From contig CALPMT020000017.1 of NCBI GenBank assembly GCA_943324745.2, forward strand, positions 1 through 64,000: a DNA stretch of 64,000 bases, written 5' to 3'. Position 1 is the stretch's first letter; each line of letters starts with the position of its first letter. Source of the DNA: Chitinophaga pinensis. GTDB taxonomy: Bacteria; Bacteroidota; Bacteroidia; Flavobacteriales_D; Crocinitomicaceae. Under the pieces are notes generated by a model that worked only from the letters and a program-made list of their open reading frames with translations, made no database searches and had not been told where the DNA came from. A program made the translations under genes and the position numbers. Of this stretch, positions 44,305 through 54,600 are shown in pieces.

Positions 44305-45623
44305 TGATATTTAAAGATAAGTAAATTAATCTTTTCTTCCAACGCTTTTCGTTTTTGGATAAACTCTTTCAAATCCATTTTATTGAGTTTTTGTTTAGTT
44401 TGAAAATTAACAAAAGCTCGTTTCCAAGTGTATGCAACTAAACCAAATAAAGGAATTGTAAAAAAATAAAGTAACGACAACCAACCGTTATGAATTAGAT
44501 AGGCATTTAAAAGTGCTACTATCGGCCAAGTAAATAATGCCATTACTAGCATCCCGACCATCATTTTTACGGATGACCAAAACACGCGACGTTTAAATGT
44601 TTTTTCGGTAAATTTCTTCACCAACAGATAGGGTATTAGCAAATGTGCAGCGCCTAATAAAGCAATTGGTAAAGTAGTGATTAAAAAAAGTAATTCTTTT
44701 CCAGTTGCTAATTTCCCGGTTCTTGCTTTTTCAAAGAGGTATTTCTCGGAAAGTCCGAGGCGTTTTTGTAAACGGAAATACGTATCTGCTTGCTTCTTTA
44801 AGGTAATTAGCTCCTCGTTTTCAAGGTTTTGTTGATTAATCCAAGCTGCTAATTGTTTTGAATTTTCATACCGTTGCTTAAGAGGAATCGAAAAATCTGT
44901 ATTTTCTGGATGTAAACCATCTCGACGTATTTGCATCACTTGTTCGTGAAGTTCAGCCCACTCTTTATTTTCAACATGGGTAATCAAGGGTATTAACATC
45001 GCTTCAATGCGACGTGTTACTTCCGTAATGGCCTTGTTAGGATTTTCTTTGTATATCGCTTGGTAATCATTCAAACAGAAACGTTCTGAATTCGAAATTA
45101 CCACATCACTTCGTAAATAATTTGGTTGACCGTAATTGATTCCAATCATAGACACATATACGTTTTTCTTCCAGTTCATTGCCTCTAAAGCAATAAAACC
45201 AATCCGTGCAGGACCTTTTTTGATAGGTTTTAAACGACGAATAAATACGTCATCCGTAAATCCTTCCCCGAAAATCAATAAGTTACGACCACCTTTTAAT
45301 ACATTGGATGTCGCCTTAAAAACTTCTGCATTTTTACCAACTGCACCATCTCCATCTAGTTGTCGGTAGATTGGCAACATTTGAGTCAACCATAAAATTG
45401 GCTTCATTACGGGGGTGAAAATATCTGAACGCGTCATAAAAAACACAATTGGTCGTTGTAATGTCCCAAGTAAAACTGGATCCATAAACGAAGCAGGGTG
45501 ATTACTTACGAAGATTGTTCGACCGAAAAATTGTTTTGGTGAGTTGATTTTAACAATTCTTGGATAATAGATACGCAAAGCGTATTGAGCGAAAATTTTG
45601 ACTAGTAGATATAAAAAACGCAT
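44292..45623 (-). CDS. Membrane acyltransferase (PlsC-like) with C-terminal membrane domain
   Basis: A 443-residue protein. The acyltransferase block I is SNHPASFMDPVLLG (His and Asp of the HX4-5D motif), with FGEGFTDDVFIRRLKPIKKGP as block III and FIALEAM/GINYGQP regions as block IV. Three hydrophobic segments (about 305-410) form the C-terminal membrane part. This class acylates glycerol-3-phosphate or lysophosphatidic acid in phospholipid synthesis. It is the first gene of an operon with the HigA-like gene and the glycosyltransferase. Confidence 0.88.
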   Translation of the reverse strand: MRFLYLLVKIFAQYALRIYYPRIVKINSPKQFFGRTIFVSNHPASFMDPVLLGTLQRPIVFFMTRSDIFTPVMKPILWLTQMLPIYRQLDGDGAVGKNAEVFKATSNVLKGGRNLLIFGEGFTDDVFIRRLKPIKKGPARIGFIALEAMNWKKNVYVSMIGINYGQPNYLRSDVVISNSERFCLNDYQAIYKENPNKAITEVTRRIEAMLIPLITHVENKEWAELHEQVMQIRRDGLHPENTDFSIPLKQRYENSKQLAAWINQQNLENEELITLKKQADTYFRLQKRLGLSEKYLFEKARTGKLATGKELLFLITTLPIALLGAAHLLIPYLLVKKFTEKTFKRRVFWSSVKMMVGMLVMALFTWPIVALLNAYLIHNGWLSLLYFFTIPLFGLVAYTWKRAFVNFQTKQKLNKMDLKEFIQKRKALEEKINLLIFKYQWKN

Positions 45624-45688
45624 GTTAGTCTTTTAATGTATTTAAAAATTAGAAAAAGAATCTAGAATTCGCATGTAGATCTATAGAC

Positions 45689-47236
45689 CTACAACGGTAT
45701 ATTCCCGTGTTTTTTTTGTGGTAAATGTTCTGCCTTATTTTCTAACATTTTAAAAGCATGAATCAATTTCGCACGTGTTTCTTCTGGTAAAATCACCTCA
45801 TCCACAAAACCACGCTCTGCTGCACGATACGGATTAGCAAACATTTCAGCGTATTCTGCTTCTTTCTCCAACCACTTCGTTTGTGGATCTGGTGCACTAG
45901 AAATTTCACGTTTAAAGATAATTTCTGCTGCACCTTTTGCACCCATCACGGCAATTTCTGCTGTTGGCCATGCAAAATTCATGTCTGCACCAATGTTTTT
46001 AGAATTCATTACATCGTATGCACCTCCGTATGCTTTACGCGTAATGACAGTCACACGTGGAACTGTTGCTTCTGAAAATGCATACAATAACTTCGCACCA
46101 TGTGAAATAATACCGCGCCATTCTTGGTCGGTTCCTGGCAAGAATCCTGGTACATCCTCTAATACCAATAATGGAATATTGAATGAATCACAGAAACGTA
46201 CAAAACGTGCTCCTTTTCGAGAAGAATCTATATCTAATACACCTGCCATGGATTGCGGTTGATTGGCAATTACACCAATGGTTCTACCTTCCAAACGCGC
46301 CATACCAACCACAATATTTGTTGCGAAATCGGCATGTACCTCCCGGAAAGATGCATCATCAATAATACACTCAATTACTTCACGAATATCGTATGGAAAA
46401 GATGGATTGTCTGGTAAAATGGTTTGTATTTGGTTTAATTTAGTTTTAGAAAATTCAAAGGAAGTTGTTGGTGCATATTCGCCATAATTCTGTGGTAAAT
46501 AGGTCATGAAATCCCTCACCTGACGTAAAGTCGTAACATCATTGGAAGACGTAAAGTGGGTAACCCCTGATTTTTCTGCGTGGGTTTTAGCACCTCCTAA
46601 ATCTTCGGAGGTAACCTCTTCATGCGTTACAGTTTTAACCACATTGGGTCCTGTTACAAACATATAAGAAGTATCTTCCACCATGAACACAAAGTCTGTC
46701 AATGCTGGACTATATACTGCCCCACCGGCACAAGGCCCCATAATGACACTTATCTGTGGAATTACACCAGATGCACGTGTATTACGGTAAAAAATATCTG
46801 CATAACCAGCCAACGAAACAACCCCTTCTTGGATACGCGCACCTCCTGAATCGTTCAAACCAATCACTGGCGCACCATTTTTCAATGCTAAATCCATGAT
46901 TTTACAAATCTTCTCGGCATGTGTTTCAGATAACGACCCCCCAAGTACCGTAAAATCTTGGGAAAAAAGATAAACCATACGACCATGGATCGTACCATAC
47001 CCTGTTACTACCCCATCACCTGGATAATGTTGTTCATCCAAACCAAAATAGGTCGAACGATGCGTAATAAACATTCCAATTTCTTGGAACGAACCTTCAT
47101 CCAATAACAATTCAATACGCTCACGCGCAGTTAATTTTCCTTGACTATGTTGTTTGTCGATACGTGCTTGTCCACCTCCCAATTGAGATTCTTCGCGACG
47201 TACTAGTAATTCTTGTCTTTTAATGTGGTTGTTCAT
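45689..47236 (-). CDS. Acyl-CoA carboxylase carboxyltransferase subunit
   Basis: A 515-residue member of the propionyl-CoA carboxylase beta family (PccB/MmdA type), transferring the carboxyl group from biotin to the acyl-CoA. Visible motifs are [52 protein letters not shown] and [16 protein letters not shown]. The length matches the family, about 510. The biotin carrier at 18.6 kb could be the partner, with the biotin carboxylase elsewhere. The 152-nt upstream gap holds a palindromic repeat. Confidence 0.95.
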   Translation of the reverse strand: MNNHIKRQELLVRREESQLGGGQARIDKQHSQGKLTARERIELLLDEGSFQEIGMFITHRSTYFGLDEQHYPGDGVVTGYGTIHGRMVYLFSQDFTVLGGSLSETHAEKICKIMDLALKNGAPVIGLNDSGGARIQEGVVSLAGYADIFYRNTRASGVIPQISVIMGPCAGGAVYSPALTDFVFMVEDTSYMFVTGPNVVKTVTHEEVTSEDLGGAKTHAEKSGVTHFTSSNDVTTLRQVRDFMTYLPQNYGEYAPTTSFEFSKTKLNQIQTILPDNPSFPYDIREVIECIIDDASFREVHADFATNIVVGMARLEGRTIGVIANQPQSMAGVLDIDSSRKGARFVRFCDSFNIPLLVLEDVPGFLPGTDQEWRGIISHGAKLLYAFSEATVPRVTVITRKAYGGAYDVMNSKNIGADMNFAWPTAEIAVMGAKGAAEIIFKREISSAPDPQTKWLEKEAEYAEMFANPYRAAERGFVDEVILPEETRAKLIHAFKMLENKAEHLPQKKHGNIPL

Positions 47237-47332
47237 AGTTGAGGTTTTGGTTTCCTCCCTTGAAAAGAGAAAGTTCTACTTTCGAAGAACGAACGATAGA
47301 GCTGTGAGGATTAAGGAGGGTGACTGATTATT

Positions 47333-47363
47333 TCACCTCCCTTAATCCCTCCTCAAGGAGGGA
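47333..47363. repeat. Interspersed palindromic repeat, copy 1
   Basis: TCACCTCCCTTAATCCCTCC and the following bases; its right half is a perfect 8-bp hairpin TCCCTCCT-CA-AGGAGGGA (47346-47363). With ATTAAGGAGGGTGA at 47310-47323 it forms an additional near-perfect stem. A copy with 29/31 identical bases lies at 49070-49100. Confidence 0.75.
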
Positions 47364-47388
47364 AAATATATCACTTCGAATGTACTAA

Positions 47389-48015
47389 TTATCTTATTTT
47401 ATTTATCACTTTCAATTTATAATTCACTTCCAACAAATATTCCAAGGTCTCTAAATGTCGTTTTGCTTCAAACAAATTTTTACCCCAAGCATAAGTTCCG
47501 TGGTTACGAATCACAAATGCATGGTGTTGAAATTCGTCTTTTCGTGCTTCCATCCATGTAGAAAATTCAACCATATCTTGCGAATTTGGTAAAATCGGTA
47601 TGTGAATTATGTTGTCATGCGTCGTTTGACCTGCAAATCCCTTTTGTATCTCATATCCTTCAAACGGTATGGTTTCTTCATAGATTTGAGAATTCAACAC
47701 CGAATACACCGAATGGCTATGTAATATCACGGTATTTTCTGGAAACAAACGGTACAACACACAATGTATCAACGTTTCTGCAGAAGGTTTGATCCCACGG
47801 TCTTCTAGTACTGGGTGACCATCCATGGCAACACGCATAAAATCTTCTTCGTGAAATTGAGATTTATCAATACCAGAACGCGAAACATAAATCACATCTG
47901 CTTCTGTATTTTCACGGAAGGAATAGTTGGTACTTGTTGCAGGCGACCATCCCTTAGCATGATACGCACGTATGGTTAGTGCGAGTTGTTCTTTTAAGTC
48001 GTAAATATCTTGCAT
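47389..48015 (-). CDS. mtnB: Methylthioribulose-1-phosphate dehydratase
   Basis: A 208-residue class II aldolase-fold enzyme of the methionine salvage pathway, dehydrating methylthioribulose 1-phosphate. Motifs: YHAKGWSPATSTNYSFR at the N-terminus, SRSGIDKSQF, KPSAETLIHCVLYR, and the Zn-binding HSHSVYSVL. PILPNSQDM and RNHGTYAWGKNL follow, the latter supplying the third His. Other mtn genes are not in the window. Near its 5' side lies a small lipoprotein gene. Confidence 0.92.
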   Translation of the reverse strand: MQDIYDLKEQLALTIRAYHAKGWSPATSTNYSFRENTEADVIYVSRSGIDKSQFHEEDFMRVAMDGHPVLEDRGIKPSAETLIHCVLYRLFPENTVILHSHSVYSVLNSQIYEETIPFEGYEIQKGFAGQTTHDNIIHIPILPNSQDMVEFSTWMEARKDEFQHHAFVIRNHGTYAWGKNLFEAKRHLETLEYLLEVNYKLKVINKIR

Positions 48016-48027
48016 ACCTACCTGTTT

Positions 48028-48498
48028 TTAGTTAGAAAGCGATTTTAACAAGTTCCCATCAATGGTCTTGGTTTCATTAATAGCTATCGTTTTTGGAATT
48101 CCAAAAGTAGAACCTTTCATCGTTCCTTTAATAGTTATCGTAACTTCTTTTTTAAATGCGTTTCGCAAGAGGATAAAAAGTGCTCCATCCGCTAATTTTA
48201 CTTTTAGTTTGACAGGATAGGAGTTATCGCTTTTGCGTTTAAAAATCACTTTTTCGGCCAATGTAATATTTCCAAGTGCTTTATCTTCGATACAGATTGT
48301 CAAATCTGAATGCTTTAATTTAATCGCATATAAATTATCATTTTGGACAGATACATTTGCTTTAATTAGCAGTTGTTTATCCTCAAATACTGGTGCAAAA
48401 TCTGTTACATTTTTGATCTGAATATCCTGAAATAAAGAACAAGAAGAAAGTATAAGTATAGCGAAGAGTGACGTGAGAAGAGTGACGTATGATTTCAT
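48028..48498 (-). CDS. LEA14-like (WHy) lipoprotein
   Basis: A 156-residue protein with a lipoprotein signal (SLFAILILSSCS, Cys20) and a single beta-sandwich resembling LEA type 2 / WHy domains (NVTDFAPVFEDKQLLIKANV, DNLYAIKLKHSDLTICIEDK, GSTFGIPKTIAINE). LEA2 domains in bacteria are associated with desiccation or envelope stress, without a defined biochemistry. It lies 12 nt upstream of mtnB on the same strand. Confidence 0.8.
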   Translation of the reverse strand: MKSYVTLLTSLFAILILSSCSLFQDIQIKNVTDFAPVFEDKQLLIKANVSVQNDNLYAIKLKHSDLTICIEDKALGNITLAEKVIFKRKSDNSYPVKLKVKLADGALFILLRNAFKKEVTITIKGTMKGSTFGIPKTIAINETKTIDGNLLKSLSN

Positions 48499-48588
48499 GG
48501 ATGTTTTTTTGTTTATCTGAAATTACTTCAAATTTAAAGTTTTCATTGGTTACTTTACCTTTTTACTACTTGAAGTTTTTATGCTTTT

Positions 48589-48756
48589 TTAGCGCAGAGT
48601 TTTTTTTGAGATACTTGACATATTAGCGTTTCCGAGTTCGCAGAGATTTTGACGAAGTCAAAAATAAATAGTTTCATTTTCTAACAACGTTAGAAAAACT
48701 CTGCGCCCTCTAATTCCAACATCTACTTCACAAACCTCTCTTTTCCTCTGCGCTAA
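48589..48756. repeat. Structured intergenic element
   Basis: Bounded by an exact 11-bp inverted repeat, TTAGCGCAGAG (48589-48599) and CTCTGCGCTAA (48746-48756). Inside are two perfect small hairpins, TTTTGAC-GAA-GTCAAAA and TTTCTAAC-AAC-GTTAGAAA, plus another ACTCTGCGC near 48707. No frame is conserved. This is the shape of a noncoding interspersed repeat or a miniature element, or of a structured RNA. Confidence 0.65.
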
Positions 48757-48774
48757 ATTACTAAAATGTCACTT

Positions 48775-49062
48775 TCAGGCTTCAATAAACCAAATGCAAC
48801 ACTGAATAAAAATTAAGACAAAGAATGCTATAGCTACAAACTTTGAGATTTGTGAACAAACTATTAGTTGATCCACAATCTTAATTTCAAATTCATTTTC
48901 ACATCGGTCACGAATTAGTTTCAATCTTTTTTTCGTTACTCTTCACTTACCTATATCATAAAGCAATACCGAATTAACATTTCGTAATTTATTTAACCAA
49001 TATATATGAAATACCATACAGATTACTTGAATTACAACAAATGAAATAAAAATGTAGTTCAT
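48775..49062 (-). pseudogene. Small two-helix membrane protein interrupted by an in-frame stop
   Basis: The minus strand from the ATG at 49062 reads MNYIFISFVVIQVICMVFHI and then YWLNKLRN up to LLYDIGK and a TGA (48943-48945). The same frame continues without a gap for 55 codons through KRLKLIRDRCENEFEI and a second hydrophobic helix (FVAIAFFVLIFIQCCIWFI) to a TGA at 48775. One TGA thus breaks an apparent 95-residue, two-helix protein. It could be a pseudogene, a sequencing error, or two separate small proteins. Confidence 0.5.
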
Positions 49063-49069
49063 AATTAGG

Positions 49070-49100
49070 TCACCTCCCTCAATCCCTCCTCAAGGAAGGA
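49070..49100. repeat. Interspersed palindromic repeat, copy 2
   Basis: Differs from the copy at 47333 by two bases (C for T and A for G). Same orientation. Located directly upstream of the interrupted small membrane protein's start and downstream of the M20 peptidase stop (minus strand). Confidence 0.75.
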
Positions 49101-49126
49101 AGACAAGATCAATTAAAAACTAATTA

Positions 49127-50515
49127 CTATCTATTCGCTTCCGCAAAGTTCTTATAAAAGTACGGTATCGTTTCTATCCCTTTGTAGTAATTAAACAATC
49201 CATAATGTTCGTTCGGTGAGTGTATTGCGTCACTATCCAATCCGAAGCCCATCATGACTGTTTTTAATCCCAATACTTTTTCAAACAGGGCAACAATTGG
49301 AATACTACCTCCACTACGAACAGGGATTGCAGGTTTCCCAAAAGTGGTTTCGTATGCCTTGCTAGCAGCTTGGTAAGCAATAGAATCTACCGGTGTAACT
49401 ACAGGATCCCCACCATGATGAGGTGTAACTACTACTTTCGTTCCTGCTGGTGCAATACTTTCAAAATGTGTTTTGAATAATGCTGTAATTTCATCTGGCA
49501 CTTGATGAGGTACCAAACGCATCGAAATTTTTGCATACGCTTTGGAAGCGATTACTGTTTTAGCTCCTTCTCCGGTATATCCACCCCATATTCCATTGAC
49601 ATCTAATGTAGGACGAATCGAACCGCGTTCCATGGTAGAATAAGCCTCCTCACCATATACGTTGTTTATGTCTAAAGCTTTGCAGTATGCATCGTGACTA
49701 AAAGGAGCTTTTGCCATTTCATCGCGTTCTGCACGCGTCAATTCTTCTACCTTGTCGTAAAAACCAGGAATGGTTATGTGGTTATTCTCATCGTGCAAAG
49801 AGGCGATCATTTTTGCTAGAATATTGATTGGATTGGCTACGCAACCTCCATACAACCCTGAATGTAAATCACGGTTTGGTCCCGTAATTTCCACTTCTAC
49901 ATAACTCAATCCTCTTAATCCTGTTGTGATTGATGGCGTATCATTCGCTAACATACCAGTATCGGAAACTAAAATGATATCTGCTTTAAGCAATTCTTTG
50001 TATTCTTCAATGAATGTTCCTAAATGGACACTTCCCACTTCTTCTTCGCCTTCAATCATGAACTTCGCGTTACATGCTAGTTCTCCAGATTTTACCATCG
50101 CTTCGAACGCTTTCACGTGCATAAACATCTGGCCTTTGTCGTCACACGCACCTCGTGCAAAAATTGCACCTTCAGGGTGAATGGCTGTTGTTTTAATCAC
50201 AGGCTCAAATGCAGGACTATCCCATAATTCTAACGGATCCGCAGGTTGAACATCGTAATGTCCGTAAACCAATACGGTCGGTAAACTTGGATCAATCATT
50301 TTCTCGCCATACACAATAGGATATCCTTTCGTTTGGTAGATCGTCACGTTATCCGCACCTGCAGAAGTCAAATGATCTGCTACGGATTGAGCAGCGTCAT
50401 GTACATTTGTAGCATATGCTGGATCTGCAGAAATAGAAGGAATACGTAACAAATCCATTAATTCATTCAAGAATTTTTCTTTGTTGTTTTGGATATAATT
50501 TTGTGTGTTTTGCAT
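49127..50515 (-). CDS. M20 family dipeptidase/carboxypeptidase
   Basis: A 462-residue di-zinc peptidase. Zinc ligands: His in YGHYDVQPADP (about 85), Asp in GACDDKGQM, Glu-Glu in MIEGEEEVGSVH, and His in SDAIHSPNEH near the C-terminus. The dimerisation (lid) domain is in the middle (about 210-340). This class cleaves dipeptides or short peptides in the cytoplasm. The upstream gap to the EamA gene is 101 nt. Confidence 0.93.
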   Translation of the reverse strand: MQNTQNYIQNNKEKFLNELMDLLRIPSISADPAYATNVHDAAQSVADHLTSAGADNVTIYQTKGYPIVYGEKMIDPSLPTVLVYGHYDVQPADPLELWDSPAFEPVIKTTAIHPEGAIFARGACDDKGQMFMHVKAFEAMVKSGELACNAKFMIEGEEEVGSVHLGTFIEEYKELLKADIILVSDTGMLANDTPSITTGLRGLSYVEVEITGPNRDLHSGLYGGCVANPINILAKMIASLHDENNHITIPGFYDKVEELTRAERDEMAKAPFSHDAYCKALDINNVYGEEAYSTMERGSIRPTLDVNGIWGGYTGEGAKTVIASKAYAKISMRLVPHQVPDEITALFKTHFESIAPAGTKVVVTPHHGGDPVVTPVDSIAYQAASKAYETTFGKPAIPVRSGGSIPIVALFEKVLGLKTVMMGFGLDSDAIHSPNEHYGLFNYYKGIETIPYFYKNFAEANR

Positions 50516-50616
50516 GATTGATTTTTTTGTAAAAATAGATAATTAGATAAAAGATGAAAAGAAAAAAGATCGTTTCACTCAAAGACCAACAATTTATTGT
50601 CTTTAATCTTTTGTCT

Positions 50617-51522
50617 TCAAGTCTTTTGTCTTGTATTTCGATTCACCATAAATACCCCGCCAAGAATTACAAACATGGCAAGTACCTGTAAATAATGAAT
50701 GGATTCACCATCGGATAAACCGAAAAATAGTGCGACAATAGGAATGATATAAGTAACACTACTTGCGAAAATAGTGGAGGAAATGGCTATTAATTTATTG
50801 AAATAAAACAAAGCGATGACCGTACCCACCACACTCAAAATGCATATAAATCCTAATCCTTCCCATGCCTTTGGTTCGTGTTGAAGAAAATCAATGGCTC
50901 CACTAAAATAGGTAATGATTGCACTCGGAATTAAAGTCGTTCCAAAGGCTATAGAAGCGATTTCAATGGCTTTATATTCTGAGAGTTTGTATTTTATCAC
51001 ATTCACAGAAATTGCATAACATAAGGTAGCCGTTGCCACCGCAATAATTTGATTCAAATTTCCTGAAAAAGAAACATTTTCTCCTCCTAAAATCAATAAT
51101 ACTACTCCTGTAACAGCAATTACTACTCCTGAAAATTGAAATTTGGAAATGGTATGTTTAAACACCATAAAACCAATGAATATGGTGAAAATAGGGGTCA
51201 AACTATTCATGACACCTGTCAATCCAGAGGATAATCCTGTTTCAGCATAAGTAAATAAAAAAGCAGGAAAAAAGTTTCCGAAGTAACCCACACAGGCGAA
51301 GAAAATTAAATCTTTTTTTTGCTTGATTTGCTTCAGGTTCAGTAAAGTAATCGGAAGAAGAACCAATCCTGCAATGACCATTCTCAATGCTGCAACTTGC
51401 GAACTACTGAATAAATTAGTCCCATCCATGGCGTGCATGCCACGTTTCATAAGAATAAAGGAACCTCCCCAGATAATTCCAAGAAGTAGGAGGTATACCC
51501 ATGCAAGTGATTTTTTTGTCAT
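50617..51522 (-). CDS. EamA/DMT-family transporter
   Basis: The start is placed at the ATG two codons after a TTG frame start (301 residues). Ten hydrophobic segments are present, with two EamA repeats (about 5-145 and 155-295), for example LLLGIIWGGSFILMKRG and IISSTIFASSVTYIIPIVA. Members of the family export amino acids or metabolites. A role in amino acid or nucleotide-related export is a guess; no partner gene is adjacent. Confidence 0.9.
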   Translation of the reverse strand: MTKKSLAWVYLLLLGIIWGGSFILMKRGMHAMDGTNLFSSSQVAALRMVIAGLVLLPITLLNLKQIKQKKDLIFFACVGYFGNFFPAFLFTYAETGLSSGLTGVMNSLTPIFTIFIGFMVFKHTISKFQFSGVVIAVTGVVLLILGGENVSFSGNLNQIIAVATATLCYAISVNVIKYKLSEYKAIEIASIAFGTTLIPSAIITYFSGAIDFLQHEPKAWEGLGFICILSVVGTVIALFYFNKLIAISSTIFASSVTYIIPIVALFFGLSDGESIHYLQVLAMFVILGGVFMVNRNTRQKT

Positions 51523-51579
51523 AGTCAAAGGTAGAAAAATGGTCTTTATTTTACTTAACTCAATTTAATTTAAAATTCG

Positions 51580-51587
51580 TAAATTTG
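51580..51587 (+). promoter_or_regulatory. Candidate -7 promoter box for the M14 giant gene
   Basis: TAAATTTG, 44-51 nt upstream of the ATG, matches TAnnTTTG. No clear -33 TTG at normal spacing. Confidence 0.45.
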
Positions 51588-51630
51588 TACGCTTATTAAA
51601 TTAGGCTAATTGTTTATTAATTATAGATTT

Positions 51631-54600
51631 ATGAAAAAATTTATTTTATTCTTGGTGTTTGCGTTAAGCATGTTTACAGTGACTTCGTTTGCGCAAAACA
51701 CAAAATATTCTAAAGTGAAAATTAATTTGGATTCAAAACCAAATGAATTAACACGTCTTGCGGCACTTGGAGTAGGTATTGATCACGGTCTTTATCGTGA
51801 AGGTGTATCTTTTACTTCTGATTTCTCAGCTGATGAAATTGCAATTATGAAAAACAATAATTTCAATTACGAAGTGTTGGTGGATGATGTTGCATCAGAT
51901 TTCAAAAAACGAAATAGATTGGCTCAAAGTCGAGGTGTAAATTTAAATACGACTGGTTGTAACTCTAAAATGGGGAAAGTTCAGAATCCAGTGAATTTCA
52001 ATTTAGGTTCCATGGGAGGGTATTATACCTTTAATGAAATGAAAGCAGATTTGGATAAAATGGCTCAATTATATCCAAATCTAATTTCTGTGAAACAATC
52101 GTTAGCTACGACGATTGATGGAAATCCCATTTACTATGTAAGAATATCAGATAATCCTTCTGTCAATGAAACAGAACCAGAAGTGTTATATACTGCTTTA
52201 CACCACTCCAGAGAACCAGCTTCGATTTCTCAATTGATGTATTTTATGTGGTACATGCTGGAAAATTACTCAAAAGATGCGACTATAAAACACATTGTGG
52301 ATAACACAGAATTATACTTAGTACCTTGTGTAAATCCTGACGGATATAAGTACAACGAATCTACAAATCCGAGTGGAGGAGGAATGTGGAGAAAAAATCG
52401 AAAAAAATTAGGATCTACATATGGAGTAGATTTGAACCGTAATTATGGCAAAGATTGGGGGTATGACGAACAAGGATCTTCGGGATCTACTGTTTCAGAA
52501 GCATATAGAGGTCCAAGTGCATTTTCTGAAATCGAGACTTCTACCATGAAAAGTTTTTGTGAAAGTCATAATTTCTTACTGGCTTTAAACTACCATACTT
52601 TTGGAAATTTATTGATTTATCCATGGGGAGCTGAAGAGAATAAATTTACTCCTGACTCAACGTTGTATGATAATTTCGCTCAAAAGTTAACTGCTGAAAA
52701 TCATTATTTGTATGGCCTTGGAAATAAAACTGTAGGATATGTCGTAAATGGTAACTCTGACGATTGGATGTATGGCGAACAAGGCACTAAAAACAAAATT
52801 ATTTCTATGACTCCAGAGTCAGGAGCGTTTAATGATGGTTTTTGGCCAACTTCGAATAAAATAATACCTATTTGTAGAGAGAATCTATTGCAAAATATTG
52901 AGGCAGCACTTTTCGCTGGGCAATATGCCACAGCGGAGGATATTTCTCCAAAAATTACCTCTTCTACTAGTCTGTACGCAAAATATAATGTGAAGCGTTT
53001 TGGAATGGCGAATGACGGAAATTTCACAGTTACATTAGCTCCAGTTTCAAATGTTTCAAGTGTTGGAATTTCAAAATCCTACAATGGCTTATCTATTTTG
53101 GAAACGAAATTAGATTCTATCGCACTCACACTTTCATCCGCTATCAAGGCAGGTCAAACTTTTGCTTATTCGATAGCAATATCCAATGGATCGTATAGTA
53201 TCGTTGATACCATTACTAAAATTTACGGAACTCCAGTTCAAGCTTTTTCTGATGACATGACTTCTCTAGCAAAATGGAATGCTTCAGGTTTTCAGTTGTA
53301 CAATGGGTCCTATAATTCAACACCATCGTGTGTAACTGATTCTCCATCTGGAAAATACACAGCGAATGCAAATGCAACATTGACCTTAAAATCTGCTGTT
53401 AATCTTAGTGGGATAACGCATGCGGCGCTGAAATTTAAGGCAAAATGGGATATCGAATCTGGCATGGATTTATTTAAAGTTCAGATTTCTACTAACAATG
53501 GATCTTCTTGGCAATCACTTTGCGGTAAATATTCTAAAGTAGGTACAGCAACTCAGGGTAGTGATATTATATTTGATGGAGTAAAATCTTCCTGGGTTCA
53601 AGAAGACATTAGCCTAGATAGCTACATTGGTTCAAATGTGTTGATTCGCTTTAATTTAATTTCGGATGATGTATTAAATAGAGACGGATTGTATTTGGAT
53701 GATATTGCAATTGAAACAGTTTCTCAATCTGCTGAAAAAAGCTCGGCGAAAGAAATGACTTCCTTTCAGTTTAATTCACAAAACGCAACAGCAATTATTT
53801 TAGGAAATGCAATAACTATTACCGTTCCAAATGCTACTAACATCACGAATCTAGTTGCTACATTTGGTTTGTCAGCAGGAGCTACGGCTAGTATTCAGGG
53901 CGTTAATCAAATAAGTGGTTCGACAATAAATGATTTTTCAACGAGTAAGATTTACACCATTACAGCTGAGGACGGATCTACGAAAAACTTTTTAGTTACT
54001 GTAAAATTGGCTCCTCCAGTTAGTCCTACAGTAACTGTATCTAATAAAACATGTGAAGGTGCTACCATTTCAAATTTAACTGCTACAGGAACTTCAATCA
54101 AATGGTATTCTGATGCTGGTTTGACAAATGTAGTAGGAACGGGAAATTCTTTTGCAACAGGACAAACGAAAGCAGGTTCTTATATTTATTATGTAACACA
54201 AACATTAAATAATATAGAAAGTGCAGCAATTACTGATACATTAACAATCATTTCTTTACCATCTGCTCCTGTATCTGGAGGGGAGCAATCTGCTTATGTT
54301 GGAGGAGCAATTCCAAATTTATCTGCTTCTGCCGATCAAGGATCAACAATAACTTGGTATAGTGATCTTGCGCTTACACAATCAGTTGCTACAGGTTCAA
54401 CATACACTATTCCTGTAACTAACTCAGGAACTTATACATATTATGCATCTGCATCTATAAGTGGTTGTAAAGGTACTTCTACAGCGATTAAAATTACCTT
54501 GAACAATGCACCATCAACGTGGACTTCGATTACACCTGTTCAGTCAACTAACTTATATGGTGTTTCTGCAACTACTAGTACGAATGCAATTGCTGTTGGA

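Noticed and set aside
44002-45623. Complete HigBA toxin-antitoxin module
   Set aside because: Only the antitoxin-like gene is present; no HigB-sized frame exists on either side.
51526-51533. TACCTTTG as a promoter box of the EamA gene
   Set aside because: It lies 3 nt from the start codon, so a transcript would begin inside the coding frame.
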